A DNA stretch of 64,000 nt, taken from contig JARKIP010000005.1 of assembly GCA_029990175.1 (NCBI GenBank), positions 28,529,501 through 28,593,500 of the forward strand, read 5' to 3'. Source of the stretch: Petunia secreta (taxonomy: Eukaryota > Streptophyta > Magnoliopsida > Solanales > Solanaceae). Each line of letters starts with the position of its first letter. The first letter of the stretch is position 1. The notes below the pieces were generated by a model that was not told where the DNA came from, did no database searches, and saw only the letters and a program-made list of their open reading frames with translations. Shown here in pieces: positions 1-12,400 of the stretch. The translations under genes were made by a program, and so were the position numbers.

Positions 1-1345
1 GACCCCCAACGTGTTCAACAACAAGTGCCTTCTTGATTGAAGCACAAATTTGCGGGATAAGGCATCCACCACCACATTCTCCTTCCCCTTTTTGTAATGG
101 ATGACATAGGGAAAGGTCTCAAGAAACTCCACCCATTTGGCATGCCTCACATTCAATTTCTCTTAGAATTTGAGGTGTTTTAAGGATTGGTGGTCGGTTC
201 GAATTACAAACTCTTTGGACCAAAGGTAATGTTGCCAATGGGCCAATGCCCTCACCAAGGCATACAACTCTTTGTCATAGGTGGAATATTTAGTGGTTGC
301 TCCCTTGAGTTTCTCACTAAAATAGGCAATTGGCTTTTGCTCTTGCATCAACACGGCCCCAATACCTACCCCACTAGCATCACATTCAATCTCAAATGTC
401 TTATCAAAGTTTGGCAATTGGAGAAGGGGTGTGGAACCAAGAACTTCTTTCAATTTTACAAAATCCTCTTCTTGCTCCTTCCCCCACACAAACACCTTAT
501 CCTTCCTTATCACTTCGGTCAATGGTGCGGCTATAGAGCTAAACCCTCTCACAAACCTCCTATAGAAGCTAGCCAACTCATGGAAACTCCTCACATCACC
601 AATGCTTCTAGGAGTGGGCCAATCCCTAATGGCCTCCACCTTAGCATCATCTACCTCCACACCATTTGCACTCACCACAAAACCAAAGAAAACAACTTTT
701 TCAACACAAAAAGAACACTTTTTCAAATTAACAAATAGTTGTTCCTTTCTCAAGACATCAAACACTCGTTTCAAATGATTAACATGCTCATCAATGGATT
801 TGCTATAGATAAGAATATCATCAAAATAAACCACAACAAATTTTTCAATGAAGGATTTGAGCACATGGTTCATCAACCTCATGAAGGTTGAAGGAGCATT
901 GGATAAGCCAAAAGGCATGCCTCATAAAGACCAAAGTTGGTCTTAAAGGCCGTCTTCCACTCATCACCCGGTTTCATCCGGATTTGGTGGTATCCACTCC
1001 TCAAATCAATTTTTGAAAACACACAAGAGCCACATAATTCATCTAGCATATCATCTAACCTAGGAATAGGATGACGATACTTTACCGTTATTTTGTTTAT
1101 GGCCCTACAATCCACACACATGCACCAAGTCCCATCTTTCTTTGGCACTAGGATGACCGGGACCGCACATGGGCTCAAGCTCTCTTGCACCAGGCCTTTC
1201 CCAAGAAACTCCTCCACTTGCTTTTGAAGTTCTTTGATAGCTTCCGGGTTGCTTCTATAAGCGGCCTGTTGAGCAATTGTGAACCCGAAACAAGGTCGAT
1301 TTGATGCTCAATGCCTCTTAGTGGTGGCAACCCACTAGGCAACTC
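1..1345 (-). pseudogene. Reverse transcriptase-RNase H region of the Ty3/gypsy element
   Basis: Two overlapping minus-strand frames (1217-879 and 918-163) cover the RT palm. Visible motifs are VPKKDGTW and KIDLRSGYHQIR in the first, and MPFGLSNAPSTF and the catalytic YFDDILIYSK in the second. RNase H follows, with FEIECDASGVGIGAVL and the RTDHQSLKHL end. The frames break near 913-925, where the usual Trp-Leu-Val codons before MPFG are partly deleted. A second frame change is near 1265. A TAA stop follows KHLKF near 165, after which coding similarity continues to base 1 with DALSRK. This is a dead pol fragment and the remainder lies outside the window. Confidence 0.9.
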
Positions 1346-2079
1346 CTCGGGAAAGATGTCTTCATAACCTTGAAAAGAGAAGAAATATAAGTAGGCAAAG
1401 AAGGGGTTAGTTCGTTAGCAAGCAAAACATGTTCCTTGTGTAGGAGGAGAATCATGGGTACTCCTTCCTCCACATCTCTCAAACATTCCTTCCTAGACAA
1501 GAACAAGTTCACTCCCTCTTTTGGTTCCTCACTCTTTTGAGTAACAACTCTCACTCTCTCTTCTTCCACAACTCCCTCTTTCTTTTCTTTCTCTCTTTTC
1601 AACTTTAACTCCCTCATCTTCCTATAACCCTCACTCACTTGCGCCGGGGTCAATGGATTGAGAACAAATTTTCGACCCCCCACTTCCAAGGCATACCTAT
1701 TGGTTTTTCCATCATGCTTTGCCAAACGGTCATATTACCAAGGCCTACCAAGCAAGATATGGCAAGCTTGCATAGGAACAACGTCAAATAAAAGCTCATC
1801 ATGGTAATCCCCAATCTTGAACTTAATCAAGGCTTGCTTGGTCACCTTAAGTTCACCACACTCATTCAACCATTGGAGTTTGTAAGATTGTGGGCGCTTT
1901 CTAGTAGGTAGTTTAAGTTGTTCAATCAAGGTGGTGCACACCACATTAACGCAACTACCACTATAAATAATCAAAGAACAAGTAGCACCTTGAACCTTAC
2001 AATAGGCATGGAATAGACTCTCCCTTTGGTTCGACTCCAACTCCTCCTTCACCTGCGTTCCCATAATTCGTATTACCAT
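1318..2079 (-). pseudogene. Retroelement aspartic protease region
   Basis: The minus-strand frame 2079-1735 contains a retropepsin-like fold ending in ILLGRPW. The frame continues in 1725-1318 after an in-frame TAA directly after GRPW, followed by a DRLAKHDGKTNRY stretch typical of the linker between protease and RT in plant Ty3/gypsy elements. The active-site triplet expected as D-S-G reads Y-S-G (LIIYSGS), so the catalytic aspartate is lost. The linker is Lys/Glu rich. The copy is inactive by at least two independent lesions. Confidence 0.8.
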
Positions 2080-2103
2080 AAGAGTAAGATAGTTTTCCTC
2101 TAA

Positions 2104-3544
2104 TTACCCATCTCCGGTTGCCTCCTCATCAAAATTACCATCACTTGGCATACCCCTATTTTCCTCATCATCATCACTTCCACCCGTTTCATAGCCCCCA
2201 TCACCCAAAGCAATGATAGTCCTCCTATTGGGACAATCTCGCATCATGTGGCCACGACCATTACACTTGTAGCATTGAATGTTAGACAAGTTTTCAAGTT
2301 TAGCTTTATTACCTCCCGCTTTGGGCTCCTCATTGGGCTTGGTTCTTTCAAAGTTGCCTTTGAAGTCACGCTTGGGCTCCTTAGCTTTATCCCATGGGGT
2401 ATAAGCCCTCACATTGTCTCTTCCTTTGTTCCAAGTGGATGGAATGTTTTTGGCTTTGTAGGACTTGTCTAGCTTGATCCCATTCTCCACCTTTTGAGCC
2501 GCTTGGAATGCTTCAACCAAGTTTTCAAACCGGTGCAATTCTATTGGGGAGGAGATCTCCCTATTCAAACCACTACGAAACTTTGCTATGAGAGACCGGT
2601 CATCATCTAACACATTAGCCCTTATCCTAGTCCTCTCAAACTCATCAAAATACTCCGCCACGTTCTTGGTTCCTTGCCTCAAGTTGTAGAACTTTTTGAG
2701 CAAGTCGTCCTCATAGTGTGGAGGTAGAAACCGAGCCTCCATCATGCCTTTCAAAGCCTCCCACCCCCATTGGCAATAAGCACTTGTGTTTCCCTTTAAT
2801 TTCTCTTGGACTCCCACCAATTAGAAGCAAAGTTTTCAAATTGGGAGATAGCATACTTCACCCTTGTAGCATTGTGGACGTTGTTGATTTGAAAGATTCT
2901 CTCCATCGAGATCATCCAATCCATGTACTTATCCGGATCACTTTCACCTCGGAAGGTAGGTAGGTTGACCTTGATAATGTTCAACCCCCATACCTCTGTT
3001 GCCCACAATATCCCCCGTGGTCATATTCGTCTCCATCACGAGCCACTCTCCCTTGGTATCCACCTCCAAATAGACCACCCCGATCTCTAATTCCCCCAAA
3101 AGGAACTCCCCCTAGTTGGGCTTCTTCCGGATAACAAAATGGCTCATTGTCATAGTTCTCATTCTCATGAAAGCCCTCAACATAAAGTGGCCTTGGAGTG
3201 TCATTCCTTGGTTGCTCATTTCTTGGAAGATCATGAGTAGGATTCCTTACTTGTGGAGTGATGTTCGGCGAATAGGTATCTTGGGCCACCATGTGAGAGT
3301 AGTGGTCGTTGGCTCGAGAGATTTGGCTTGGTCCATCATCCCGCACCCCCACGGTTGGAGGTGTGCCATCCACTTGCTTTCCCTTCTCCCGAAGCTCCTC
3401 TTTTGATGTTAGCTCCTTCACCGTTCCATCCAACCCATCAAACTTATTTTCCAAGAAGGTCATCCTTTCCAACATGGTTCTCATCATGGTTTTAAGTTCC
3501 ATGTCCCCTCCATTCCCCTCTTGAGTCATTGTACCTACAAACAA
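2104..3544 (-). pseudogene. gag of the Ty3/gypsy element, frameshifted
   Basis: Three minus-strand frames (3544-2981, 3008-2796, 2820-2104) overlap and together give a gag polyprotein. The first has a glutamine/proline-rich N-terminal part. The second has the matrix/capsid-like FRGESDPDKYMDWM segment. The third has a retrotrans_gag core (YCQWGWEALKGMMEARF, YFDEFERT) and a CCHC zinc knuckle CYKCNGRGHMMRDCP near 2225-2270. The two frame changes, at about 2990 and 2810, show that it is broken. The likely start is the ATG of MFVGTMTQEG at 3544. Confidence 0.85.
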
Positions 3545-4607
3545 GGTTAGTAGAAAAAGTCCTCACCGAGTCGCTCCCTAAGTATTTACACTCGAATTGA
3601 TGTCGCTCAATTTACTCGTGTTTGCACTCAACGTTCGGCTTTTACTCACTCTAATGCTCTCCCCCCACTTGCCTTTTTCCACTCTTTGGCTATTACAAGT
3701 TTGTTCTTCGCACACTAAGTCCAACTTGACAATCAAACTCAACTAATTCGGGATCGGAAGGAATTGTTGTGACAAGACACGGACAATTGAAACTGATGAA
3801 AGCACTTTAGGAACGTTTAAAAAAAGGAAGAAAGAAAGGCACGAATCGAATTGGCACGAAGCGGATTCGAAATTGGATGAAATTTGGTTTGTGATCTAGA
3901 AACTCACTGTTCTTGATGCTGAAATTGAGTTCCGGTTGATTGGAAACTGTTACGGGGCTGTTGCGAACATTCTGTCTAAGAATCTGTTTTTCTGGAAATT
4001 GTTGTTCAGTGCGATCGCGTTAGCTGTTCGCGATCGCGAAGGTTTGCTGGTGGTACTTGGCGCGATCGTGTGTTGATGTCGCGATCGCGAAGGTTTGCTG
4101 GTGGTACTTGGCGCAATCGTGTGTTGATGTCGCGATCGCGTAGGCCTTTTAATGATTGGCTTGCGCGATAGCGCTGAAGATGGCGCGATCGCGTAAGCTT
4201 CTGGGTTTGAAACAGAGCCCGACTTTGAAGCTCACTTTTCAACTTGAATCTTCTCAAACCACCGTATTTTTGCTCCAAATTTGAGATGTATACTCCTTGT
4301 TGGTCCGTGAACAAACCCCAGTAATTGATTCTTCGATTCCAATAACCAAATGCAAAAACCCCAAATTCTTGATGAAGAACCCTAACTTTTGATTTCTTCA
4401 ATTCAGCACCAATATGTTGTTGTTTGTCTAATTCCTTTTCGAATTCGCTTCTAGGAATCACAATCTTCAAATGGTACCAAAAATTTCACTCAATAGAAAC
4501 CTAATCCTAAGACTCATATTTTTGGGTTTTTGACTTTTTTTTTTTTTTTTTTTTTGACTTGATGAACAAGAATTGATTTAGTGATTGTTAAAACAAACAC
4601 TAATCCA
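3545..4607 (-). other. 5' leader of the Ty3/gypsy element
   Basis: Untranslated stretch between the primer-binding site and gag. It contains a pure T run at about 4537-4556 and a block of GCGATCGC repeats (4010-4200). An open frame of 154 codons at 4470-4006 is mostly the translation of these repeats and is not treated as a gene. Confidence 0.7.
4010..4195. repeat. GCGATCGC palindrome cluster in retroelement leader
   Basis: About eight exact or one-base variants of GCGATCGC, usually extended to CGCGATCGCG, occur in 190 bp. Part of the block is a roughly 51-bp tandem duplication (units near 4030-4080 and 4081-4131) of GCGATCGCGAAGG plus a shared spacer. Confidence 0.85.
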
Positions 4608-4619
4608 GCTCTGATACCA
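4608..4619 (-). other. Primer-binding site, initiator tRNA-Met type
   Basis: The minus strand reads TGGTATCAGAGC, the standard plant initiator tRNA-Met primer site. It lies two bases inside the end of the LTR, which fixes the element's orientation and its LTR boundary. Confidence 0.9.
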
Positions 4620-4621
4620 AA

Positions 4622-5377
4622 TGATATGAAAATCAAAGACATAAAATAAAAGACAAGAATTAAAGTGAGACCCAATTGATTTAGAGAAGAATTAAGGAAG
4701 TTAATTAGGGAACGATTAACCTAATAATCCCCCTAAACACCTAAATAATAAAACCTCAACTATTTGATCCTCAATTAGCTAAGCTAATTGCAAATCAAGG
4801 ACATGAATGTGCTTAAGCAAACTTGCTTAGCCAATATTCTCACAATCACAATAATCATAAAAAACTAGGTCTATTAATGACTTTGGAAGTATTTATACAT
4901 TGACAAATGCCTTAATTAACCCTTAACAATGGGCCTTCAAGTCATTAGCCACTGGTGGGCTTTCTGATCCTCGTCTCAGCGCGATCGCGCTGTGATGCAC
5001 GCTATTGCACTGAGCTTTAATTCTTGTCCACACGATCGCGGCTATGGTCACGCGATCGCGCAGACAATTCTTCAACCTGTCTCTTCCGTGATCGCGTCTG
5101 AGGACGCGCGATCGCGCAACTCTTCATTTTCAACAACTCGCGATCGCGTCTGACACTCGCGATCGCGTCTGACACTCGCGATCGCGTAGCTCCTCTATTT
5201 TCCCTTCCGCGATCACGATGAGCATTTTCAGTTCCAGAAGCAGTAAGCATACAAAACTGCCCAGGAACCCCAAAGACTTGCTCAATCAGTCCCAGATGTG
5301 TGAACATTGCCTGTAGCTCCTGCAACTTCCTAGCTTGGCTCCTCGTGAAGGGCTTGGATGAGTGTCGGGTTGCATCA
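4622..5377 (-). repeat. 5' LTR of the Ty3/gypsy element
   Basis: The inner end is set by the primer site. On the minus strand the LTR would begin TGATGCAACCC (at 5377) and end TTTTCATATCA (at 4622), with the short inverted termini TGAT/ATCA. Length is about 756 bp. The section 4978-5215 holds a second cluster of GCGATCGC-type palindromes. The outer end is inferred from the TG dinucleotide only, because the partner LTR is outside the window. Confidence 0.65.
4978..5215. repeat. GCGATCGC palindrome cluster in LTR
   Basis: About nine copies or near-copies of GCGATCGC in 240 bp. They include three in a row at about 5138, 5158 and 5178 with an identical 20-bp period (CGCGATCGCGTCTGACACT). Confidence 0.85.
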
Positions 5378-5582
5378 TGTGAGGTTTTAGAGAGCCTTAT
5401 TAGGATTACTCTTATTTTTCTATTTTTATCTTATTATGCGCTTTCACTAATTCTATTATTTTCCTTGGTTGGCTTTAGTATGTTGATGTCAGTGTTTTAT
5501 TTTGCCTTGATAATTCTATCTTTGCATTATCTTTCTGTTCTCATTTTCTTTTCCAAATTCATTTTCATAATTATTTTTCTTG

Positions 5583-5704
5583 AGTCAGGGAGTCTATCGG
5601 GAACAACCTCTCTACCTCATTCAAGATAGTGCTAAGGTCTGCATACATCTCATTCTCCCAAGCCCCACTTATGGAACCATATTGAATATGTTGTTATTAT
5701 TGTA
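5583..5704 (+). mobile_element. TS-type SINE fragment
   Basis: The sequence GGGAACAACCTCTCTACCT, then a TAAGGTCTGCATACAT block, a CCCCACTTATGGAACCATATTG block and a short TTG/TTA-rich end match the 3' half seen in three other copies here (6958, 24574, 27597). This is the layout of the tobacco TS SINE family. The tRNA-like 5' part is missing and I see no clear target duplication. Confidence 0.7.
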
Positions 5705-6423
5705 GACCGATATAATGGGACGAGGTAGTATATGACTCATGTTAGAATTTTTTAAATGACTTTATGTTAGCAAATAAGAGAATACTCTCACTTTATACAT
5801 CTTACACAAACAAAAAATAACCACATTGCTTTTTCTTTCTAGGTATCTTTAGTGCCTATTCAAACTAACAATAAAGGAGGGACTTTTTTTCCTTCACTTC
5901 TTTCATTTCTATCCTTCTTCCATCCTTTACCTTTTTCATATCCATAAGTTTAAACAATACTCTTTGAATTTGGTCCATTATCTCAACATCAATTTTATAA
6001 CAAAGAATATGTAATTTGAAAATTAGGTTTGAAGAGTGTTTCAAGTATTTAATTCACAATATCACTAACTTTATCCTCTTATACGATTTCAAAGTAGCAT
6101 TATTTTTAAGTTTAGATATTGTTTTCAGTTAAATCATGTGGAAGCGCCTAGTAGTTACCAAACAAATAAACAGAAAAAGAAAAAGAAGCATTCCTAGGAT
6201 AAATAAAATAAAGTCAAGGAAAAGAGAACATGTGCAAGACACCAAGAAGTTTGATAGTAGTAGTAGTATCTTTTTAACAGTTGTCGCTAGACGCCACCAA
6301 CTCATCTTTGCATCTTCCTTCTAATCCAGCACATTCTTCTCTTTCTTTCTCCGCCCATCACCAACCAACCCCTTTTCTTTCCATTTCTAAATTCGAACAC
6401 CCTTCATCTCAGTATCCCCCAAA
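5705..6423 (+). promoter_or_regulatory. Upstream region and 5' UTR of the phosphohexomutase gene
   Basis: AT-rich intergenic DNA without a recognisable gene. The last 130 bp before the ATG are C/T-rich (TCTTTCTTTCTCCGCCC and similar), as is common for plant 5' UTRs. An open frame at 6136-6324 ends before the start codon and has no recognisable product. I cannot place a TATA box with confidence. Confidence 0.5.
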
Positions 6424-9400
6424 ATGGCAGGTAATGTTTTCTTTTTAATTTTAGTGCTTTTCTTTGATAAACTACTACTAATACAAAGTTAACAATTCAT
6501 CTACTTCATTTCTTCTTAATTCTATGATACTTATGCTAATCTTCACATCACTGATACGGCAAAACCACTTAAGACAACATTGTATCTAAGGAAGAAACAA
6601 AAAAGATAAAGAGAAATATTTCAATATTTGTTATTCCCATTTACTTTCTTTTGGTCTACTCTATTCCTTTCGGTTCATACATAATACGATATAATGCTTG
6701 ACGATAATCTGGCACGATGGGTGGGGCGGGGATTTACCTTTGTAGAAATCACATTGGAGGAGCCCCAGTGAATGAAATCCCGAGTGTTCTATGTATCTGA
6801 TATCTTGTTTGGATATTGTTAAGTCTTATATTCCTGTTTCTGCTTTTGATCAGTGAAGTATTGTCTACTCGCTGCCTGAGTCATATGCCTTGCACAAATG
6901 ATACCTCCATTCTTTTTCTACTTTTCTATTTTATTAGATAGAGCAAGGACTAGGTATCCAAGCCTGTTTTTGGAACTGTTTTTCTTTTCTTGAGCCGAGG
7001 GTCTTTCAGAAACAGCCTCTCTACCTATCTCACACTCCCCAGACCCCACTAGTGGGATCATACTGGGTATGTTGTTGTTGTTGTTGTTGTTGTTGTTATA
7101 GAGTAAGGACTAGGTATAAATATGAGTATAGCTAGGTACCAATGGATTTGGTCTGGAATATTTGGGAAATTGGAGAGATATAATGGGGGTAACAAGACAT
7201 GATGGTGTCAAGATGAAGCTGACACAAGATTTTATAGACTATGCACCGCTAATCAAAAACCAAGAAAGTATAACTGGAAAAAAAGATTGTAAATTATTCA
7301 TAAAGACCTTGTCAATCGCTACTCTGATAATACTTGAAATCTTTAATCATGCAGCAATATCAGGGAAGGTTGTCCAACATAACCTGGTAGCAAAGTGCTC
7401 CCAGCAGAATAGGGAATTGAGCACCACATACCGACTGCACCATTGTACCCTTAATAGGCGCGACTTACTTCCCCCTGTGGGAGGGAAGTTGGCATGGAAT
7501 GTCAACTCCACCATGCAACTGGGCGCCTTAACAAGATTAAAGCGAAGAATTGTTTATTGCAATGGTCTGTTCTAGACTCTTTCTATTCAGGTTGATCTCA
7601 GATTTGACCATAACTTTTCAGGAAATAGTTAAAATACCCAATTGTTCAGTTACACTCCTTTCTATTCTTAAATTGGAAGTCTTTTGATCTTTCCCGTGAC
7701 AGATGTCTAGGTTTCCTAGTTATCATTATTTTTTTTTAAAAAGTAAGTCATTGCTATGATTCATCTCTCTGACTGCATCAGTAAGAAACCATATTGTATA
7801 TCCTAAATGATGCTAATACTTGGACCTTGGTGCAGCTGCTTCATCGGCCACTGCAATTCCATCTGTTGAGAAAAATGACTTTCTTAAGCTTCAGAATGGC
7901 AGGTACTTGGTTCTTGTTAATTCGTACTTGTCGTCTTTTTTAGATGGATTGTTTGCCATGCATCCGGGGTCTTTTGATAATTTATGAAGTTGGTTACTTG
8001 TATGGATGTGATATTCAATAGTTTTCCAGTAGTTTGGTGAAAAAGATATGGATGGTTTGCCAGCATGTATTTTTTTAAATTTTATATAATTGGCAATTTT
8101 GGAGGAAAAAGAGAGAAGGGTGAAAGAGCAGCTGAATGTACTTTTTTTTTTTTTTTGCTTTTCCGTAGCCTTATGTTTTAATTAGCTGAAAAAGTATCAT
8201 ATGATCAGTGGTTATTTCTTAAAAAAAAAGAAAAAAAAGTATCATATGATCTGCAAGCAATGAATCTCTTTTTCTAACAAAACAAGTCAATTGGCAAAGA
8301 GAGAAGAATTCAGAGAGCAGCTGATCTTGCTTTCTTGCCCTTTTTGTTTGAGTCTGGTGTTGTCAGTTTTGAAACACCTGTTGTGTTTACTAGAGAATCA
8401 GACATGCTTTAGCTAATCATTTACATATTCTCAGTGCAGGTAAAAGTTTTTGGTAACTGAAATTTCTTCGTTTAAGTTCTCTTTGTCTGTAAAACTGGTA
8501 TACTTTGCAGAAGAAAACTGAAGTTGAAAGAATTAATAGGAAGAATGGTGGTGAAGACAAGCATTTAAGATAAATTTGCTTTCATATTGACCTTTAGCTC
8601 TCTGTGTGTGTCTCTTAGATTGCTTTTCTATACTATCCACCTTTTCTTTGTTTTTATCATTTGATTGTAAGTTTTCAAGGTTTGCATGCTACATGGAGTT
8701 CAATTATGTTTGCCGTTTGACAACTGTAGAAGAAGCATAATACTCGGAACAGTTTGATTGAGAACCTAAAAGATGCATTCATTTATATCATCTTCAATAT
8801 AAAATCCATCTCCGAACCTGCTATGCAAGACATAGATACCCATCCTTGTATGATGTAGATAACAAGCAGTTTTCATAATAAGTTCCCAAATGATTTATCC
8901 TTCTGTAATTTACCCAGTGATATACGTGGAGTAGCTGTTGATGGAGTTGAGGGAGAACCTCTTACTCTCACAGAGCCAGTAACAGAAGCAATAGCAGCAG
9001 GTTTTGCTGGTTGGTTGCTGGCGAAAAAGAAACATGATTCTTCTAAATGTTTAAGAGTCTCCGTTGGCCATGACTCACGAATTTCTGCACAGAAGTTACA
9101 GGTATTAACCCTATTTAAGAATGTTAATCTGTATACGTTTTCTTAATCATTTAGACAAAGGTTCTTTTGCTTTATGATAGTGTAAGTTGCCTTAAATAAT
9201 AGCCTCGTGGGTTCTTTACTTCTTGGTCTGAAGTTGTTTGGGCAGGAAATATTAGTAGTTTTCATCTTCGCTTGCTTGTGCACGGTCTTCATGAATAAAG
9301 AGAGTGCCTCAGTCTCAAATACCACAAAATCCATATTGCTTAATTAGCTTCATAATATTCCTATGTGTCCAGAGTGAAGCTTCCATATTAGCATCAAGTG

Positions 9401-12400
9401 TCTGAGCTTTGCACATGTACAACTTCCTTGATTTCCCACTTATGTTGTTAAATCTGGACCTTTCTTTTAGCTAATCCTGCATCCTTTTTTTGGGAATGCA
9501 TTTGAAGCTGGTTGTTGTCTGTGGATTCTTGTACAATATCCATTGCATCTTCTTCTTCTTCTTGACTGGGTAGTTGTATGGAGCTTTTATTTGCTCAAGT
9601 AAGATGTATCTGGGAGATATCTCCATTTCACTCTCTTTCTTTTTCGGTATGAAGTAATGGCTTCACTTTCCACAAAATAAGGCCTTTCATAATTACTTGA
9701 GCAAGCCCAATTTTGGTGGCTCTTAGTAGCCACTAGCCACTATCAGATGACTCATTGAAAGTCGAAGAGGTGGGCTTTAGGTTTGGCTGGTCCAAGTAAA
9801 GGGCCTCGTCTGATTTTCCTTTTAATTCACCAAGTGCCCCAGCATCAATAACGATGGTAATTTGAAATTTGAAACTCCCTTATTAGACCCATATGCGTGA
9901 CCATCTTCCCAGTCCCATCAACCTGATTGACCAGTGGGTCTTTGATTGAATCTTCATCACTAGGACCAACCCCTTTGTAATTCCACTTATCACCTGTGAG
10001 TCTTTGTGGGATGTCATAATAGAAATCTCTACCAAATGGGGATCTTGAAGATCATGCCTTGTTTCTACGTAAACCGACCTCGGAATTCTTCATGAGATCC
10101 CTGCACTTGAATCATTGCCCATTTGCGATAATTTTCTAATAAATTTCTCCTTTAGTTTCTACCCAACCACCACATTTGTTGCCAGCCTCCTGTAGACTAG
10201 GCTTCAACCAGAGATGGAGTAGTAGCTCCACAAGTCTAATTCAAACATGGATCGGTTTGAAGTTTCTCAGCAGGCATCCAGCAGTTGGCGACCACCAGCA
10301 GAGTTAAAGGTTCAAGCAGCCCCATATCCAGACCTTGGAAACATTACACGTTTAGCTTCATTATTTGAAGAAAATTTGAACAAGAATTGAAATCCATATA
10401 TTTCGAATACTTGACACGTATTATGCTTTCCATTCATGGTGAACTGGACAGCTAGTGTTAGAACACATCATGATTTCTTGCTGATCACCTTCAAATTTAC
10501 CAATAAGACATCTGCTCAGTGCTCAGTAGATCTTTGTCGCCTGACATCTGTTTCCAGAGACTGTAATTCTATAATCCTTGCATTTGCTTATCTTCAAGTT
10601 GGGATTTGGGTTGGCCATCATTGTTCCTTACATCTTCGGCATAAGTGTTTAGCATTGGAGGAGCCTGGGTCCATGTGTTGCGCACAGTTGTCCAGAAAAC
10701 CTTTCAGTTTTGTTTTGCTAAATCACCCTGCCTTCATTTGCGGACCTTATTGACAAGATAATGATACTGGAATGTTTAATAATTATCTGAATATAACCGT
10801 GATTGCTGTATCTTTTAATCATCGGCTGTAAATCCATCTCTTCATTCTGGACAAAACCTAGGTACGACTGACTTTACGTTGTTAATTCGAAACAGGTCTA
10901 GAAAACATTTTCTTGATGTAGACTGTTTCTAGGTGTTAAGGACTTCTTGGTGCAGTGGCATTCATGCTCTTGTGCTTTTAGTTTATTGTTCTTTCATTCA
11001 TATGGTACATATGCAGCTTTACACTCTTTGTTAATACGAAATAGATGAATTTACCGGGCGATAATGAAAAAAAAGCAAATGAAAATAATTTCTTACTGTA
11101 GACTGTTGTAGCTGTTAAAGACTTCTGCATGCTGCAGCATTCATCCTACTGTACTTGTAGTTTGTTGTTCTTTTATTCATGTGGTACATATGCAGTTGTA
11201 TACTGTATGTTAAATTGAAACAGAAGATCCGACCAGGAGATCACGAAGAAATCTAAATAAAACAATTTCTTGATGCAGACTGCAGTAGCTGTTAAGGACT
11301 TCTTAGTGCAGTGACATTCATGCTCTTGAACTTCTACTTTGTTATTCATTCATTGGTGTGGTACATATACAGTTGTACAGTTGTTCTGCTGTTGATTAAA
11401 GCTTGGATTGCTATCTTTCAGGATTCAGTTTCGCGAGGACTTGCTAGAGCTGGAGTTGAAGTCATCCAGTATGGGTGGGTGAATGTTTTTCATTGGGTGC
11501 CACATGTATGGAATATGTGCATACCACATATTCTTTGCTCGTCAAATTCAGAACCTACAAATGGAAATCAGTCATTTTCCTTATCAAAAAAAGAAGGCAC
11601 TGAAAAGCAAGTTAATAGTTTCATAGACACCAAAGAAGTCTGAATCACACCCCCCCCCCCCCCCCAAACCCCACTTAAAAGTAAACCATTTAGTTATTAT
11701 GAATCTTCATATTTGTCCTTATCAAATGATGAATCTTCATCTGTCAGGACTGTAATGACCAATTCTTCGTGATTTACACAAGAATCCTGAGATTTGACAA
11801 ATGATTTCTATCGATTTTTTTTGTTCATTGGCGGTTTGGTATGTGCTGTGATCTCCTATTACTAAGCTTGTTCTTTTTCTTGTTTTCTTGAAAAATTCAT
11901 TAGTGATATGGTTGGTTGAAACATCTTGGGTTAATATAGCTGTAAAGGAAAATTTATTCAACCCTGTACTAAGACAACTTACTTCATTCTCACCCCACCC
12001 TTTCTTATTGGGTTTGGAGAACAGGGCATTTTGTTTTTTTTCTTGTAGTGCGTGCACTTTCCGTCAATATATGTCTACAAACGTTGTTGTAAGTTAAAGA
12101 GACATAGGTGCATATCCTTATTTAAAAAAAAAAAAAAAAAAAAAGAAAAGAGAGAGAGATATAGGTGCATATTATCTTTCTGTGGTTTAAATTGTTTAAT
12201 TGAGCATGCCATTCTTCCAAACCAGCGACTCAGTCAAGTGATGACATACCTAACAATAGTATCTTCTTTGTTTCCCCCAATTCCCCAAGGTAGGTTGGCA
12301 TCTACACCAGCGATGTTCAATAGCACTCTTACAGCAAATGAAGAAGTTTCCTGTCCGACGGATGGCTCCATAATGATAACTGGTGAGTGCAGGGATTCCT

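Larger units (their letters stand above)
1..5377 (-). mobile_element. Ty3/gypsy LTR retrotransposon, 5' part, decayed
   Basis: Read on the minus strand this is an LTR (5377-4622), a primer-binding site, a leader, gag, protease and reverse transcriptase/RNase H. The window edge cuts it before integrase and the 3' LTR. The order gag-PR-RT-RH and the YFDD catalytic box of the RT place it in Ty3/gypsy. The lineage is uncertain, possibly a chromovirus. Every ORF is broken by frameshifts or stops, so the copy cannot be autonomous. It lies about 1 kb upstream of the phosphohexomutase gene and is transcribed away from it. Confidence 0.9.

Noticed and set aside
4010..5215. Bacterial (cyanobacterial HIP1-like) DNA, since GCGATCGC is the HIP1 word
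   Set aside because: The clusters are embedded in an LTR and leader with a plant primer site and AT-rich surroundings; no bacterial genes.
6136..6324. An upstream coding exon or transit peptide for the phosphohexomutase
   Set aside because: The frame stops before the start codon, and its Lys/Arg-rich content and missing splice site do not support it.
7162..7575. A 137-codon gene inside intron 1
   Set aside because: No recognisable domain, inside an intron. The end contains a short inverted GGGAAG/CTTCCC pattern, more like a repeat.
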